Below, in pieces: positions 48,631 to 61,164 of a DNA stretch of 64,000 nt. The stretch comes from Beaufortia kweichowensis. Its lineage: Eukaryota > Chordata > Actinopteri > Cypriniformes > Gastromyzontidae. Made by a program: the position numbers and the translations under genes. Within the stretch, counting starts at the first letter, position 1. Each line of letters opens with the position of its first letter. The notes under the pieces were generated by a model. The model was not told the DNA's origin and did not search any database. It saw nothing but the letters and a program-made list of their open reading frames with translations. The stretch lies in assembly GCA_019155185.1 (NCBI GenBank), contig CM032804.1, positions 5,800,492 through 5,864,491 of the forward strand. Reading direction: 5' to 3'.

Positions 48631-48825
48631 TGTGGTGTGTAGTGTTAAAATCCTCAAGTTAAAAATAAAAAAGTAGTCTTGTTTTTCCTTAAAAACAGAA
48701 AAAGTCTGTTGTGCAATAGTTCATACAAGAGTTCTCCGTTTGAACAGTTTCTCTGTGTTACTCTGCGCCTGCTAAAACCATTTCCACACAGTGTAGAGAG
48801 CCAGCTCGATGAATTCCTCCATTAC
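48631..48825 (-). other. epn2: epn2 5' UTR part of the first coding exon, with upstream ORFs
   Basis: An acceptor TTTTTTAG|GTAATG at 48826/48825 probably opens this exon. The leader contains an ATG at 48822 (a 16-codon frame ending TAG at 48772) and another at 48724 (11 codons, ending TAA at 48689) before the epn2 start at 48630. Confidence 0.55.
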
Positions 48826-51800
48826 CTAAAAAACACAAAACCAAAAGTCAGACAGAAAATGAAAAGGTTAAAACAAAGCTAGTAATTTTAGCCAAGCACA
48901 ATTAGTCAGCATGATTTTAATCTAGTGAACAAGAAAACAGCAAAGACCATTACTGCGATTATTTGTGTTTGATCAATACTTTCGTCAAATATTGAAGTAC
49001 CTACAAGTATGTGATTTACGCTGATAAGATCCCTGAATCACACTGTGCGCTACCTATCTTTAATAGTGCATTCACATAAAGAAAAATGCATCACAGCTGT
49101 GCACAAGTAGATGTTAACCACCTAGTTACAGATCACAGAGTAAAGCGTAACTCTGTCCACACAAACGGGTGACTTAGTGTCTGATCAGTTACTATTACTC
49201 ATCTTTACGGTAAGACAATACTCTGCTGGTGCGTGGTAGGACATCTTATTTCCCAAAAGTAATTGCACCATACTGCTCTTTCCATTACAGCACGGCATGT
49301 AAAATCAGCCAGTGTTCTTGACTAAATGACTTTAGCTTTCATTCGTGTCTGCTACAGTTCAATAATCCTTCTTCACTTCACTAATAATGCTTTGTTGTGG
49401 ATATAACTAGACCACCGCTCAGTGAACAGCATTTCACGAGGCATCAGAGTCCTACTAAATACACGTTTCCTGTCCCGAGCATGCTGGGATGCTGCAATTG
49501 CCAACAAAACATCTCAGCCCATCCCATAAATTCATTAAAAGCCACTGAAATGTGACTCCTGCTCTCCCACGGAGCAGCCAATAGAGCACTCCCTTCCAAG
49601 CAACCCCCACCGCCTCTCGCTCAAGTCTGCATACACATGAATGCAGCCACGGCCTAATGAAACATCTGCTGCTTTAATGACCGATTCAGGCTCAGCACAT
49701 CAGAGGAAGAGAGGGGCAACTGTATCACTGCCGGAACAAAGCTCCAGTGGATCTCACTGTGACGGGGGCCCAGGAAGCCAACACACAAGCCTGGTCTGTG
49801 TGAGGATCCAGGGCAGGCAGTGGTCTCCTCCATATTAAAGAACAGGTCTGGCAAAGTCCTGCCAATATCAAGGAGTCTCAGTGATCGGCGTTGAAGCCGA
49901 GCCAGAGACTGAGCATAGCAAGTTCTGAGAGAAGCTCTGGCTTCCTTCTGACATTGATTTCTCTGTGTAGAGAAGAGGAACTGACAAGGTTTTGATTTTC
50001 TGGGCGACATAAAACCTGCCTGAGACATGGACAGAATCAATGCTTTTGGATACTCTAAAATACAAATGCAACAGATAGTGAGGGGAACTGATGTACAGTG
50101 TATGAAAAAAAATGTACAGTTTTGAGAAAACTCTTCTCTAGCACTACATGGAAATGCTGCTATACAGATTTTCAGAAATCATGATCAACACCACATCACT
50201 AGAAAGTACTTCCTTATTCTGAGAACTGTTGAATATCTCTCTGAAACATACTTCAACATTTGTTTAAACTAACAGTATATTTTGCTCCTCAAAGCAAAGT
50301 GGATAAAATAAAGTCTTAATTTACTCAGATTCATATATACAATACATTTCATATACAGACTACACCAGTTCACTATACATAACCAAAGAACAAGCCTATG
50401 AAAATGTATTAAATATTTACAGTTATTTCTACTAAAAATAGCTTTTGACAGTACAAGAGCAACTGTTAACAGCTAATGCTAATATAATGCTACACACTAA
50501 ATGAAAAGAAACACACACTACATACGCAAAGACGACTAACAATAACATCAAAATTATCATTCTCTACAATGTAGTTCAGATGACCTTGCTGCAGCTCAGA
50601 ACTGACTTGACCTATTCTTCCATCATCTAAAATGCACGTCCACGGGCCACGCCAATACATGACCGCCCGCATGACACACACGCAGTGAATACTAATCCTG
50701 CTGAAGAAATGCAAGAGCAGTTCTGCAAAGCTGTGAAAGACAGTTTTCCCCGATATGACTCAATCCTGACAAAAGAAAGTTTGCATGGCATGTGCCAACA
50801 TGTCTTACACGTTCATGGTGAAAGTACAAGAGCAGGGTGTGTGGTGGTGGCAGAGAGAAAGCTGATGTTAAGACTTGCACGATTAAACTCTGTTGCGGGA
50901 ATGATCATTATAAAATTTTGTTTGTAAAACACATACTCATTACTTACATTATTCCACATTAGTAAGGTCCTTTTAGCCTGCAAGAGCACTTATAAAATGG
51001 GTGTATGTGCACTGCTCCCAGCTAAACAAGCTGGTTCTGCCACTTTGAGTGGTAACGGCTCACAAGTGTGTGTAACAAATAATATTAAAGAAACGTCTCT
51101 TACACTGATACTTACACTGCTTGATATAATACTATGTTCACACTCTCCAAATCAGTAAGTAAAGACGTGAAAAATTCAAGACAGCTCTGTTTATCAGTGG
51201 CTAAATTAAGACATGATCATCTCTAAAGGGAACATCACTTGCTCAGCTGCCCTCCAGAGACCCAGTTTGTCTAATTAGAGATAGCAAAACAGTGAAAGAT
51301 GCAGTTGAATAGCTCCAAAATCAAAAGACTTTTCCCCTTTAAATCAAGGGTGTGTCCATGGACAAACCAGGAGATGCTGATTATAGATCTATGCTTTTGG
51401 GACAAAACTTCTTTACAGTAAAGATTTGCATACAGCTATCAGCTTGTCCACTGTGTTTGTGGCGTGCCAACATTAGTGTCGACACAACAAACTGGTCAAA
51501 CCACAAATCCATCTTTACGAAAACTTCAACAAAGGATTGAACAGTGTGGTTACACAATAATATAACACAGACTCCTAAATCAAAGCTAATCCTGAAATAA
51601 CGTTAACAGACACAAAAATACTTCACATAAATTATGTAGCATACGTACATTAACCAAAGTATATTCGTGGTACATAATTTCTATGCAAGTTATAATCGAC
51701 AGGCAAAATACACTACACAACAGTTACGTAGACGTAAAAAAATCCTCTAGTGAAATTAGATATTTTTGTGTTTGTAACTACAATGCACTATAATCATCAC

Positions 51801-52454
51801 ACCATAACGCAAAACGCCGAATAAGACAACAAGGCCGGTTAAATAAACTAAAGAATCAAGCTAACTTTAACTTAATAACACTAGCAATACCAAACTAATA
51901 ACATCTCGTCATGAATCAATATGCAAACTCATTTTACAAATGTGTATGCGCTAACGGTGTTTAATATTTACATTAGAGACTGGAAGAGCTAATCAACGTT
52001 AACTACAGAAATCAACTTAGCTAACTAGCAGGCTACAGAAACAACGATGAAAGTTTAGTCAACTGTGAGAACTTTTTCAAAACGAAACAATTTTGTGCAA
52101 CTGGTTCAACACTGTTAAAAACGTTAAACAATCTGCGCATCCGAAAAAGAGTATTTTGCAGTTTTATTTTAGGTACACGGACTCTTTAAGAGATACAAAG
52201 TGAGTTTGACTATTAGCCGCTCATGCTAGCCAAATGTGGCTATACGCCGACTAACTTGCTCGTTTAACCAAATGTTGCTTTAATTTTACACAGACCCCTA
52301 AGAAATCTCAACTTTACCAAACCTCTTTACTCTCAAACAGTGTTTATGCAACAATTTTACAATTTTGTCCAACTTTAAGCCGAAATACGCGCGGTGCTCG
52401 GTGGAGATATCGCCAGACTGAGATAAGCGACTGAAAACAAAAACAGTAACTTAC
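48826..52454 (-). other. epn2: epn2 intron within the 5' UTR
   Basis: About 3.6 kb between the proposed non-coding exon and the first coding exon. A moderately GC-rich patch at about 49480-49860 carries overlapping open frames on both strands (the longest 128 codons) that resemble no known protein. No transposon with clear ends was found. Confidence 0.6.
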
Positions 52455-52640
52455 CAAACCTCCAGTGATGATGATGACCGGGAGTAAAGCCCGGCATAAG
52501 TACAAACTAAACGTTTAGTTTAGTCTAGAAACTTTATTTTCTAAGAAACGGCCGAGATTGATGGTATGTTGGTGTGTGCGTGAATGTTAGTGAACTGGGC
52601 TTGTGTGTGACACCCACAGCGTTCAACATGGCGCTCTGAC
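52455..52640 (-). other. epn2: epn2 non-coding exon 1
   Basis: A good donor, GGTTTG|GTAAGTTACTG, lies at 52455/52454. The exon upstream of it has several CpGs. Its 5' limit is set by the YY1-like site at 52624-52633 and is approximate. Confidence 0.55.
52624..52633 (-). promoter_or_regulatory. epn2: YY1-like core promoter element of epn2
   Basis: On the minus strand the site reads CGCCATGTTG, matching the YY1 consensus CGCCATNTTG. Such sites typically sit at or just downstream of start sites of TATA-less genes, and this position fits the start of the proposed exon. Confidence 0.5.
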
Positions 52641-52649
52641 TGCACATTC

Positions 52650-55600
52650 ATTCTCCTCAGGAGGGGCGAGACAAGCCAAAGGGTGTGACCAAAGTCACTA
52701 TGCTTCATTCTTAAAACTGTTTTTTTCCCAGATATGACCGCTGCGAGCCTTTAAACGACCATCAGAGATAAACATTATGCAACTAGAGTGAGTGTATATT
52801 TTCCGTCATTGGTAGAAACAAATGTGCTCTTGAATTACCGTAAGTGATGAAATCAGTGGAATGTGGCCCCCAAGTGGACTTATTTCAAAGATATCTCACT
52901 GTGACCCTGAAGAGGACTGTTTCAAGGAAATAAACTTGACATCAAATTCCTATTATCCTATATAAAACTAAGTGCAATTAAAGTGTAAGATCATACAATT
53001 TCTGCAATGCATTCATTTGGGATCAACAGGCTTTGAGAATCTTTCTAAAATGTTTATTTTTACCACAGATTTGCTTTAGTAAAAACAACTATAGTAACTT
53101 ACATTTCAGATATCAACAACATAAGAAGTACAATTGCATTGTTTTATTCTATCACTGACTATTCATAATTTTATAGGACCTGTAAAATAGTAATAGTAAA
53201 AGTAAAATCATTTATGGTAACAGAAAAACTGTCCAAGCAACAGAACTTCAACCTACTATAACCTACTCATTTTATTACATAAACAAGAATGTTTGTATAT
53301 GCCTTCTGCTTTAAATTGATATAGGATATACAAACATACAGACTTATTGTTTTACTTGTCAAGTCATAACCTGCTATTACAACAAGCTGTCTATTAGTCT
53401 AATACAGATTAATCTAAGCTACTTTTTGCACCTACCTGAACCCAGATACAATAATACAGTTGTTCTAACTAGAGCTTTTATTATAAATAAATGGGAGGAC
53501 ATTATTTTTAATAAATTAAAAGTAGGATGCAGCAGCAGCAGGCCTCACAACTGATTTATGGTCCACCTAAAAAGAAGAACTGTTGTGTTAACATATTTTA
53601 ATGTTATTTAAAGTACTTTAGAATAGTATGGATGTGTTAATTGTTCTGTACTATAAAATATATAAAAGTGTCCAGTATATTACTATCACAGTAAGGCCAG
53701 AGTACATATTTGTTCTCTAAAATGTTGATCATACATTTTGGTCCTTCAATCCCAGTTGGAATTCTTGAATACCTCATGCGAGTAGGCCTATGATCACATG
53801 ATAACCAATAGATAAACAAAACAACAAAGATTTTCTCATATTTGAGAAATTAAGTTTTGTGTCGATGGGGGTCCACCAATGTTTGTTACCAACATTCTTC
53901 CAAATATCTTATTTTGTGTTCTGCAAAAGAAAGAAAGTCATACAGGTTTAAAATGTCATAAATGTGAGTAAATGATAAACATTTTTGGTGAGCTATCCCT
54001 TTAAGAAGCACACGCACAGGTAGCTGCCGCTACATTAAAATAGATTGACTCGTTGACATGAGTTGACCAGCAGGTGGCAGCATGGTAAACATTTCCCCCT
54101 TTATGACACCGTAAAATACAGTACGTGCTATGCTAACTTTTATTTTAATCTTTGGAGATCAGATGTTAATATTATCATTCATTATAAAAGAGGTCAACGA
54201 TGTTACCCTCTAAAATGTTTAGTGCGTGTGTATGATCTTACCAGAGCAGCAGTGGTTGAAATGTGCGGTCTTTCTTTGACTGGCTTGAAACCTCCATATA
54301 CTTTAACACAAAGACCACATGTCACATCTTACAGAGAAAAAGTTCACAAGTTTCCGTTTAGCAATGTAGAAATGTTGTCTGCATTGTTTTCTTCCTATGG
54401 CCTCTAGTTTGTGATATGTCTCTCGTTTGTTGTGTCTGAGTTTGTTTTATAGACGATATAATGATAAATATTATATAATAACATAACTGCTTCATTTGGG
54501 TGGGAATCATATGCTGTTGTTTTAAAGAGGTTTATTGTGCAAAAGAGATACATTTACTAATTCATTATAAATTGCTTTATTTGTTAAGGACAATGTTTTC
54601 ACATGTTTTGTTGACAAAGAGTGACTTGCTTATACATTACAAATCTCAAATGAGGATATCTCACAGTCATTCTGTTTGTGAGATGGCTCGGTTTGTGGTT
54701 TTTTCAGGAAGTCCACATTGTTTTTATAATCCTTTATACAAGTGTGTTTCTCTGGAACGGTATGTCATATATTTATGGTTTATCTCTCCAGAAACAAGTA
54801 ATTAAAGTAAACCACTCGATTTGCATGACAGTAACATAGTCAACATACTTTTTTTGTTGATGTAATTGTGACATATTAGAGAAAATTATAGTTGCTGTAT
54901 TAAAACAGTAGCAAATCATTTATGATATAATGGTATTTCTTCATACTTTGCAGTGTTCTATCACAAGCAATGTGACAAAGTGTGAATGCTGCTGAGATTC
55001 TTGACGTTATAGTACAAGTCATATTTAAAGTCAACCACAGTGTTGAATATTGACTTTGACTCATCTTCATTTGTACACTGTCTTTAAAAGTAATCTTCAT
55101 GAAGCAACCTTCTCCCTTTAAGACTAAAGTGCAGATGTACTAAAAGGGAATTTATGAGCAGTTCTCATCCGCCTCTGGGAATGATCATAACATCAGCACA
55201 GACACTAATGATGGTCTGTGTGCGTAATGGACCCCATTACTGTTCCCTCTCTTGCATAGTCAATGACGAGACGCACCTCTTTAAATTTGACAGCTTAGTT
55301 ACAGGATCAATAAGATGGGCAGAACGGTGTATTTCTCAGTTTTGTGAAACAAAGTTAAAAAGATCATTTGTAAATGGACCATGATTTAAACAGGAAGTAC
55401 AAGATGAGGTGTTTTTTGGGTGGTTGAGTCATCAATGAGATCTATCTGTGGGTTTTGAATCTGGAATTTTTTCAGATATGCTCCTCAGATGATTTCATTT
55501 TCACTGTAGCTGTTTATTGCATAGGCGTAATATAGAGTTGTTTATCAGATAAACTTTCACATTAGAGAGAATTGCAGTTATCTGTTAGCGGTCTATGACT

Positions 55601-56028
55601 GCTCAACACTTGTGTGTTTTTCTTACCTCTAATACGCAGATCCGGCTTTCTGATGACAGGAAGTTTTCAAGGGGCCATTCTTTTCTTTGTCCTCCTCTCA
55701 TTTTTTCAACTTTTCCTGTTTCTCACATGGCTTTATTTCCTTCTATTAAAGCACACTGAGACAGGAACTGCCACCCCTGCCTGCCTCCCACATGCCTTTT
55801 TTTCTGTCTCTCTCACTTTTAGACCCACACGCATTCTCACGCTCGTTCTCTTAGTTTATTTATCCGGGTTCAGTATTTGACAGCGAATGTGCTTCTGTCT
55901 TTACCAGTGGATGGTCTGCTCCAGCGTGGATGCTTTGAGGACGGCAGATCTGTTTCTGTCTTCAGTATTGTGTGTCTGTGGGACCTCGACCCACATTGAT
56001 CTTCTGTGGACTGCACAGTGGTCTCAGG
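52650..56028. other. epn2-grap divergent intergenic region and grap leader
   Basis: The span holds no recognisable gene. It contains a partial foldback MITE at 53855-54004. The 3' end, about 55600-56028, is pyrimidine-rich and would include the grap promoter and 5' UTR; an acceptor-like 'tctttaccag' near 55907 suggests a leader intron, but the start site is not visible. Confidence 0.55.
53855..54004. mobile_element. truncated foldback MITE (GGGATAGTTCACCC family)
   Basis: Carries the right half of the family: 'gttaccaacattcttc', 'gtgttctgcaaaag', 'gagtaaatgat' and the terminal 'ggtgagctatcccttta'. The left end is missing. Confidence 0.7.
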
Positions 56029-56106
56029 ATGGAAGCAGTAGCTCTTTACAACTTCTGTGCCACGGAAAGTGACGAGCTGAGCTTTCAGAAAGGAGCTGTA
56101 TTGAAG
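56029..56106 (+). CDS. grap: grap coding exon 1 (SH3-1 start)
   Basis: Starts MEAVALYNFCATESDELSF; donor TTGAAG|GTAAGA, phase 0. There is no in-frame ATG close upstream. Confidence 0.94.
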
Positions 56107-59100
56107 GTAAGACAACCACTGTCGTTATTTAGTTTCAGTGTTACGTTTAGTCTGTTTGTGTATGATGCTTTTTGTTTAGTAGAAATAAATCTTAAGAGAT
56201 AACTTAGTCAGAAATGTTAAATGTTTTTTTACACTAGATCACTAATATGGAAGATGATCCTAACTGGTTCACAGCAGAGCTGGCGAACAGAAAGGGCTAT
56301 GTTCCTAAAAACTATATCAGTTTAAGGCCACACGCGTAAGTATCAAAACATTAAGTATTGTCAGTGAATTGAACTGATTTGACTAATACTGATGACTGGT
56401 GTTGACTGGTATCGATGTTGTACTCTTGATTCACAAAAAAAAACTTCTGAGCAATTGCAACGTTGTGGATGTGACATTTTCAGTCAAAACTTATTACAGA
56501 ATGTATTTATTACCAATATATTGAACCTTCTGTTTATATTTTACTAAAGCATTGTTGATGGGTCCAGACATAAAGAAAATATTGGTCTTTGCACTAGTTA
56601 TCTATTTAAAGGGACAGTTCACCCAAAAATAAAAACTCTTTTATTTTTATTTACTCACCCTCATGTCATGTCAAACCTGTATGACTTTCATGCTTTAGCA
56701 GAACACAGAAGAAGATATTTTGCAAAACGCTGGTCACCGGCACCCATTCACTTTTATAGTATGGACACAAGGTACAATGGAAGTCAATGGGTGCCGGTAA
56801 TTAGCGTTTTGCTAAATATCTTCTTTTGTGTTCCACAAAAGAAAGAATCATATACAGGGTTTGAATTACATAATTATGACATCATTTTTATTTTTGGGTG
56901 AACTATCCCTTTAAGAGGGGGAAATATACATGTGTTATGTATGTGACAAAAAGAACACACATTTCTGAGAGGCAATATACTTTGTAGGATTTCTGTAAAT
57001 TACAATGCACAAATCAGAAGCAATAATAACCAACAAATGGAGATTATTTTCATGTGTTAATTTATGTGGAATACGGACTCTTATGGATGTGACAATTCTG
57101 AAAGCAGCACTGACTATGACAAATCATGCTTTAAACATAAGAAATGCTTTAAAACCTTTGAGGGACTTCACATGGGTAACCACCTGAGCTTATCAGTATG
57201 GTGAAATCCTAAAACTTTTTCATGGTAAGGTTGACAACTTCAATTAGAGCCCTTTCAGATATTAGTTTGTCTAGTAATTTCTAGTTTTTGAGATAATGAG
57301 ATAAAATAAACAACAAATTGAGAACTCCATTCTGACTCCCAAACGCTATGAAAGAGCAACCTTGAAGAAGTAAAACTTTTCCAGCATGTACTATTGTTTT
57401 TATAATTATGTGTGTAAGCAACAGACATTATATAATTTTAACAGCAGCAGCATGTCAGCAAGATGTTTCCTGGCTAGTTGTCTAACAGTGCTGCTGTGCT
57501 CTGCATGTTGGATGATCTGTCCACAGATGGTTTGCCAGCCGTATCTCCAGACATGTGGCTGAGAATCGACTGCGTCAGCGCGAGTGTGGAAGCTTCTTGG
57601 TGCGAGAAAGCGAGAGCGCACCGGGTGAATTCTCCATATCAGTGAGGTGAGCGAGTCACATGGGTCGTCCCAACCTGTCACTTTTGATCTATGCTGTTAC
57701 TGGGGTCAATCGGTCGGTTGTTTGTCCACCACATGCATAAGTAAAAACAAGATAACAAAAAAGATTGTTGGCTCCATGAAAACACATCTGACCTACTTTT
57801 CAACGGACAGAAATATCCCCTGCTAGTTTAGAAAAAAATGCATCGGGAAGTGTTGTGAAAATGAGAGCATCAGAAAGCTATTAGGTCGAAGCAGAGATTT
57901 CATTTAAAATTCATCAAGCGCTCTAGTGCCGGGATCACATTATTATTCTGTTTGGTTCTTGGTGGCTGAGTTGGTTTGGGTGACGAAGCAAAAGCCTTTT
58001 TGAGATCACAAGAACAGACTGGCTGGTCTCAGGGCATAATATAAGCATGTCTGGCCCCAGGTGTGAAAGCACTTAACAAGAAAGTATGACTTTCTTTTTT
58101 CTGTGAAACACAAAATCTAGTTTTTGCCTGTTTCAAAAATCATTTGCTTTTTGTGTTATTTTACTGATACAGTTAAAAAACTATTACAATAAAATGAGAA
58201 TGATTTTTGGATATTTTTGTATCTACTCCTTTAAATAGTAAATCAAGATCATGCAGTTTAAAATGAGCATGTTACGTAAAAACCTTTCAGAACATACTTC
58301 AAATTCTTTGTCTGATTCGACCAATGTGTTTTTACTCATATTTTGAACCTTTTAATCTTTGATGGCTTTAGGCATTATTTGTTCACTGTAATCCAGGTTT
58401 TAAACACATACATTTGAAAAACCATCATATGCTCAAATGTTATCACAGTATCCAAAGTAAATACTCAAAGACTTGCTTTGTTAAAGATTCCTTCACATCC
58501 CAAAAAGATGAAAAATCTAAATTATAAATATGTGTAAGCACAACAATTTCCTTTTCCGAAATAAACAACATGTGCTATAAAGCTTTTTGCGTGTTAAGCA
58601 TAATCTGTACAGAGAGGTTGTTCAGATTGGTGCATGTCTTCTGGCACTGTGCCACAGGTTTAGTGACTGCACTTAGCCAAATGAAAATTGGTGCTGATAA
58701 TTCAGCTGTGAAATGTCTAGTGAACCATTTGCTCCGTCTCAAAGTGGGACACAGACTCTCTGTGATATTAATTGAGGAGAAAATCTAAATATGCACACTG
58801 CACGTTTTTTTATTTATATTTTATTGGACATGATTTTGTTGACAAATTTTAGAATTGTGAAAGATTTTATTGGGCAAAATAAGTAGTCTTTAATAGTTTA
58901 GTGTGCCTTTCTGATTAATTTTTTTGATAAGTTGAATGAGTTTTTTGGCAGTTCTGGCGGATAACTATTTGTTTTAAAAATCATTGCACTATATTTGCCA
59001 GTTCTCTTTTCTTGCCATAACATGGTTTCATTTTGTTGCTGAAAACTGGATTGAGAATGCCAGCAAGCAGGTAAACCTGCATTTAAGAGAAAAAGCTGCC

Positions 59101-61164
59101 ACTGGGCTTTCCACTAGAAATAAAAACATTAAACTGTCAATCACATGGATTCAAATTAAACTAGTTAGCAGTAAACTGTGAAGTATGCAATATATCATAT
59201 CTGCCTGCTTACTTCGACTGTAGAGTTGCCTAAACGTGTGCAATATGTACTAAAGTTGATGAAAACCACAGCATCTTTGGTGACTGGCTTTGTGAATGTA
59301 GGTCATTGTTAATCTTACTGATGGCTCTGGTGTGCTCGTATCCGCTGACGAACCACAACTCTTGCTCATCTATATTTAAGAACATTATTTTCATCTCACC
59401 TATGCCACAGACCTCATAAAGGGCTTCAGAGACATTTACCATCAAAGCTGCTTGATTTACTGTTAAATTACTAATTTTCTGTATGCTGCCAGTATGACTT
59501 TTATGTAGACTGTTTATGTAACTTATTGAGCCTTGCAAAGCTGAAACAAACTGTTGTTACCAGACTTAAAATACTTATTTTGACTTCTCTGGGCTTGTGA
59601 CTTAGTCCAAGACTGTAAACTCAGCTTGTGACTATTTTAATCAGCCCTTAAATAGCATTACATGATCAAGCACGCATCCTTTCAGGAAACCTTTGAGGAA
59701 GTGTAGTGCGTCACACTGACAGTAACAAGCTTTCATAATTTAAAAAAACAATATCTAATTCTAATATCTAATTTCATCACTAAAATAGTAGAAGATCGAT
59801 TTTCTGTTGAAAGCAAAAATACAAGGTGAAATCAGTTTTCCGATACATCAATGTTCTAAAAGCATTTTTATCTTCAGACTCATTTTCCTTATACAGTTGT
59901 AGGAACAAAGATTGTTGTGTTTGGATCACTGTATTATTTATGTGCTACTACAGCTTTGAAAGTAATCTCGAAACTTTCATCATTAAAGCATCTTAAACAT
60001 AACGAAAGAAAGATCTCAACTTTATAAAGAGTCGTCCAAGAAATGTAAAATATTTTACCTGACAAGTATCTAGAAGAGTGCAGAGAGTTAGTTCTTAAGC
60101 TTTGAAACTGAAATCATTTGATATACATTTTTTATCATTTAAAATCTAACAAACATTGTGAAATGCTCATCACAAGCATGCTTGTCCTATTGTCATTAAA
60201 AATAATGTAACTAATGGAATAAAACATTTTGTGGCCACTAATATTTATCATTCTTTATCTCCTCAGCTATGGTGATCATGTACAGCATTTTAAGGTGTTA
60301 AAGGATAGAGACGGCTTTTACTTTGTTTGGGAGGAGGTCTTTCCTTCCTTAAATCAGCTTGTGGAGTTCTACAAGACCAACAGCATCGCAAAGGAAAGGA
60401 CTGTGTTTCTTAGGGAGACGGAACACACACAAAAAGTAAGAAGATGCTTACAAATATGACAACAACATTTACATTACATTTATGTATTTGTCGGACACTG
60501 TTATCCAAAGTGACTTGTGGTGCATTATTCTATACATTTTTTAAAAGCATGTTGTGCAATCCCTGAGATTGTGCAATCCCAAGAATGACCTTGCACTTAC
60601 CAAACGAGCAACAGGAAAGCTGAACAGACTAAACATTTCATATTGAAATACTAAAATAAAAGATTCATTTTCAACAGCTTATTTTTCCAAAGATCCAGAA
60701 AAATATTGGTTTAATGGGAACAGAAATAAATATGCCACTGCATGGACTGCATACTGCATGAATTTAATATTATTAATTTAAGTGTGTTCTCAGAAATTTT
60801 TAGAAGTGCTTGCTTAGAGAGAAGCATGTTTGGCCCCTTTCAAGAATACCAAATACAAAGTGTAATTCACATCTGGAAAATGATCTTCTGGCCAATGTAA
60901 AGGCAGTAATTGTTCTGTGGTATCTGTGGTCAGATCACAGAGTCACAGCTATAATGAACTTTGTCTGTTATTGTTTCCCATCAGAGGCCCCATCATGCAC
61001 ATGCCCTGTTTGACTTCAATCCACAGCACAACTCCCAGCTGCACTTCCTGCGTGGTGATGTCATAGACCTGCTGGACTGCTCCGATTCTCAACACTGGAA
61101 AGGTCGTTGCCGTGGTCGTGTGGGCTTTTTCCCCCCGGAATATGTGCAGCCCATTTATCACTGA
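56029..61164 (+). CDS. grap: GRB2-related adaptor protein (GRAP), complete, five coding exons
   Basis: GRAP is a cytoplasmic SH3-SH2-SH3 adaptor that links phosphotyrosine receptors to SOS/Ras-type signalling, best studied in lymphocytes. Coding exons are 56029-56106, 56238-56335, 57527-57646, 60267-60435 and 60985-61164; all junctions are GT-AG and in frame, giving 214 aa against 217 recalled for human. SH3-1 covers about residues 1-56 (ALYNF at 5-9, NMEDDPNWFTAEL). The SH2 domain covers about 60-150, starting WFASRISR, with the phosphate-binding arginine at R85 in FLVRES. SH3-2 covers about 160-214 (ALFDF at 162-166, GFFPPEYVQPIYH end). The lineage is shared with GRB2; the neighbour epn2 supports GRAP over GRB2. 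No frame break is seen. Confidence 0.95.
56238..56335 (+). CDS. grap: grap coding exon 2 (SH3-1 end)
   Basis: Acceptor ACACTAG|ATCACT and donor CACGC|GTAAGT. Codes ITNMEDDPNWFTAEL to GYVPKNYISLRPH, ending in phase 2. Confidence 0.95.
56452..56571 (+). repeat. dispersed repeat, copy of 30477-30592
   Basis: Matches the intergenic copy through 'tggatgtgacattt', 'attaccaatatattgaacc' and 'ctgtttatattttact'. The end 'ccagacat' is the same in both copies, which suggests a real element boundary there. Confidence 0.7.
56605..56914. mobile_element. full foldback MITE in grap intron 2
   Basis: Starts 'tttaaagggacagttcaccc' and ends 'gggtgaactatccctttaa'. The arms pair along most of the length: 'agaagatattttgcaaaacgct' region against 'agcgttttgctaaatatcttct', and 'accggcacccattcactt' against 'aagtcaatgggtgccggt'. 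At 310 bp it would form a long hairpin in the grap pre-mRNA. Confidence 0.9.
57527..57646 (+). CDS. grap: grap coding exon 3 (SH2 start, FLVRES)
   Basis: Acceptor TCCACAG|ATGGTT and donor GTGAG|GTGAGC. Codes WFASRISRHVAENRLRQ and GSFLVRESESAPGEFSISV. Confidence 0.95.
57647..60266 (+). other. grap: grap intron 3
   Basis: About 2.6 kb of AT-rich intron. No element with clear ends, RNA gene or extra exon was recognised. Confidence 0.85.
60267..60435 (+). CDS. grap: grap coding exon 4 (SH2 end)
   Basis: Acceptor CCTCAG|CTATGG and donor CAAAAA|GTAAGA. Codes YGDHVQHFKVLKDRDGFYF to TVFLRETEHTQK. Confidence 0.95.
60465..60532 (-). mobile_element. SINE tail fragment in grap intron 4
   Basis: The stretch 'catttacattacatttatg' then 'gacactgttatccaaagtga' is the inverse of the cyprinid SINE 3' tail. 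Degenerate sequence up to about 60628 may be the rest of the element, including a doubled 'ttgtgcaatccc'. Confidence 0.65.
60985..61164 (+). CDS. grap: grap coding exon 5 and stop (SH3-2)
   Basis: Acceptor CCATCAG|AGGCCC. Codes the whole C-terminal SH3 domain (ALFDFNPQHNSQLHFLRGD, HWKGRCRGRVGFFPPEY) and stops at TGA 61162-61164. Confidence 0.96.
   Translation, partial: RPHHAHALFDFNPQHNSQLHFLRGDVIDLLDCSDSQHWKGRCRGRVGFFPPEYVQPIYH

Larger units (their letters stand above)
56336..57526 (+). other. grap: grap intron 2
   Basis: About 1.2 kb. It holds a dispersed repeat at 56452-56571 and a full foldback MITE at 56605-56914; nothing else is evident. Confidence 0.9.

Noticed and set aside
49654..50040. 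128-codon minus-strand open frame in the epn2 leader intron
   Set aside because: No family resemblance, and overlapping plus-strand frames are equally open. The patch is simply GC-richer than its surroundings.
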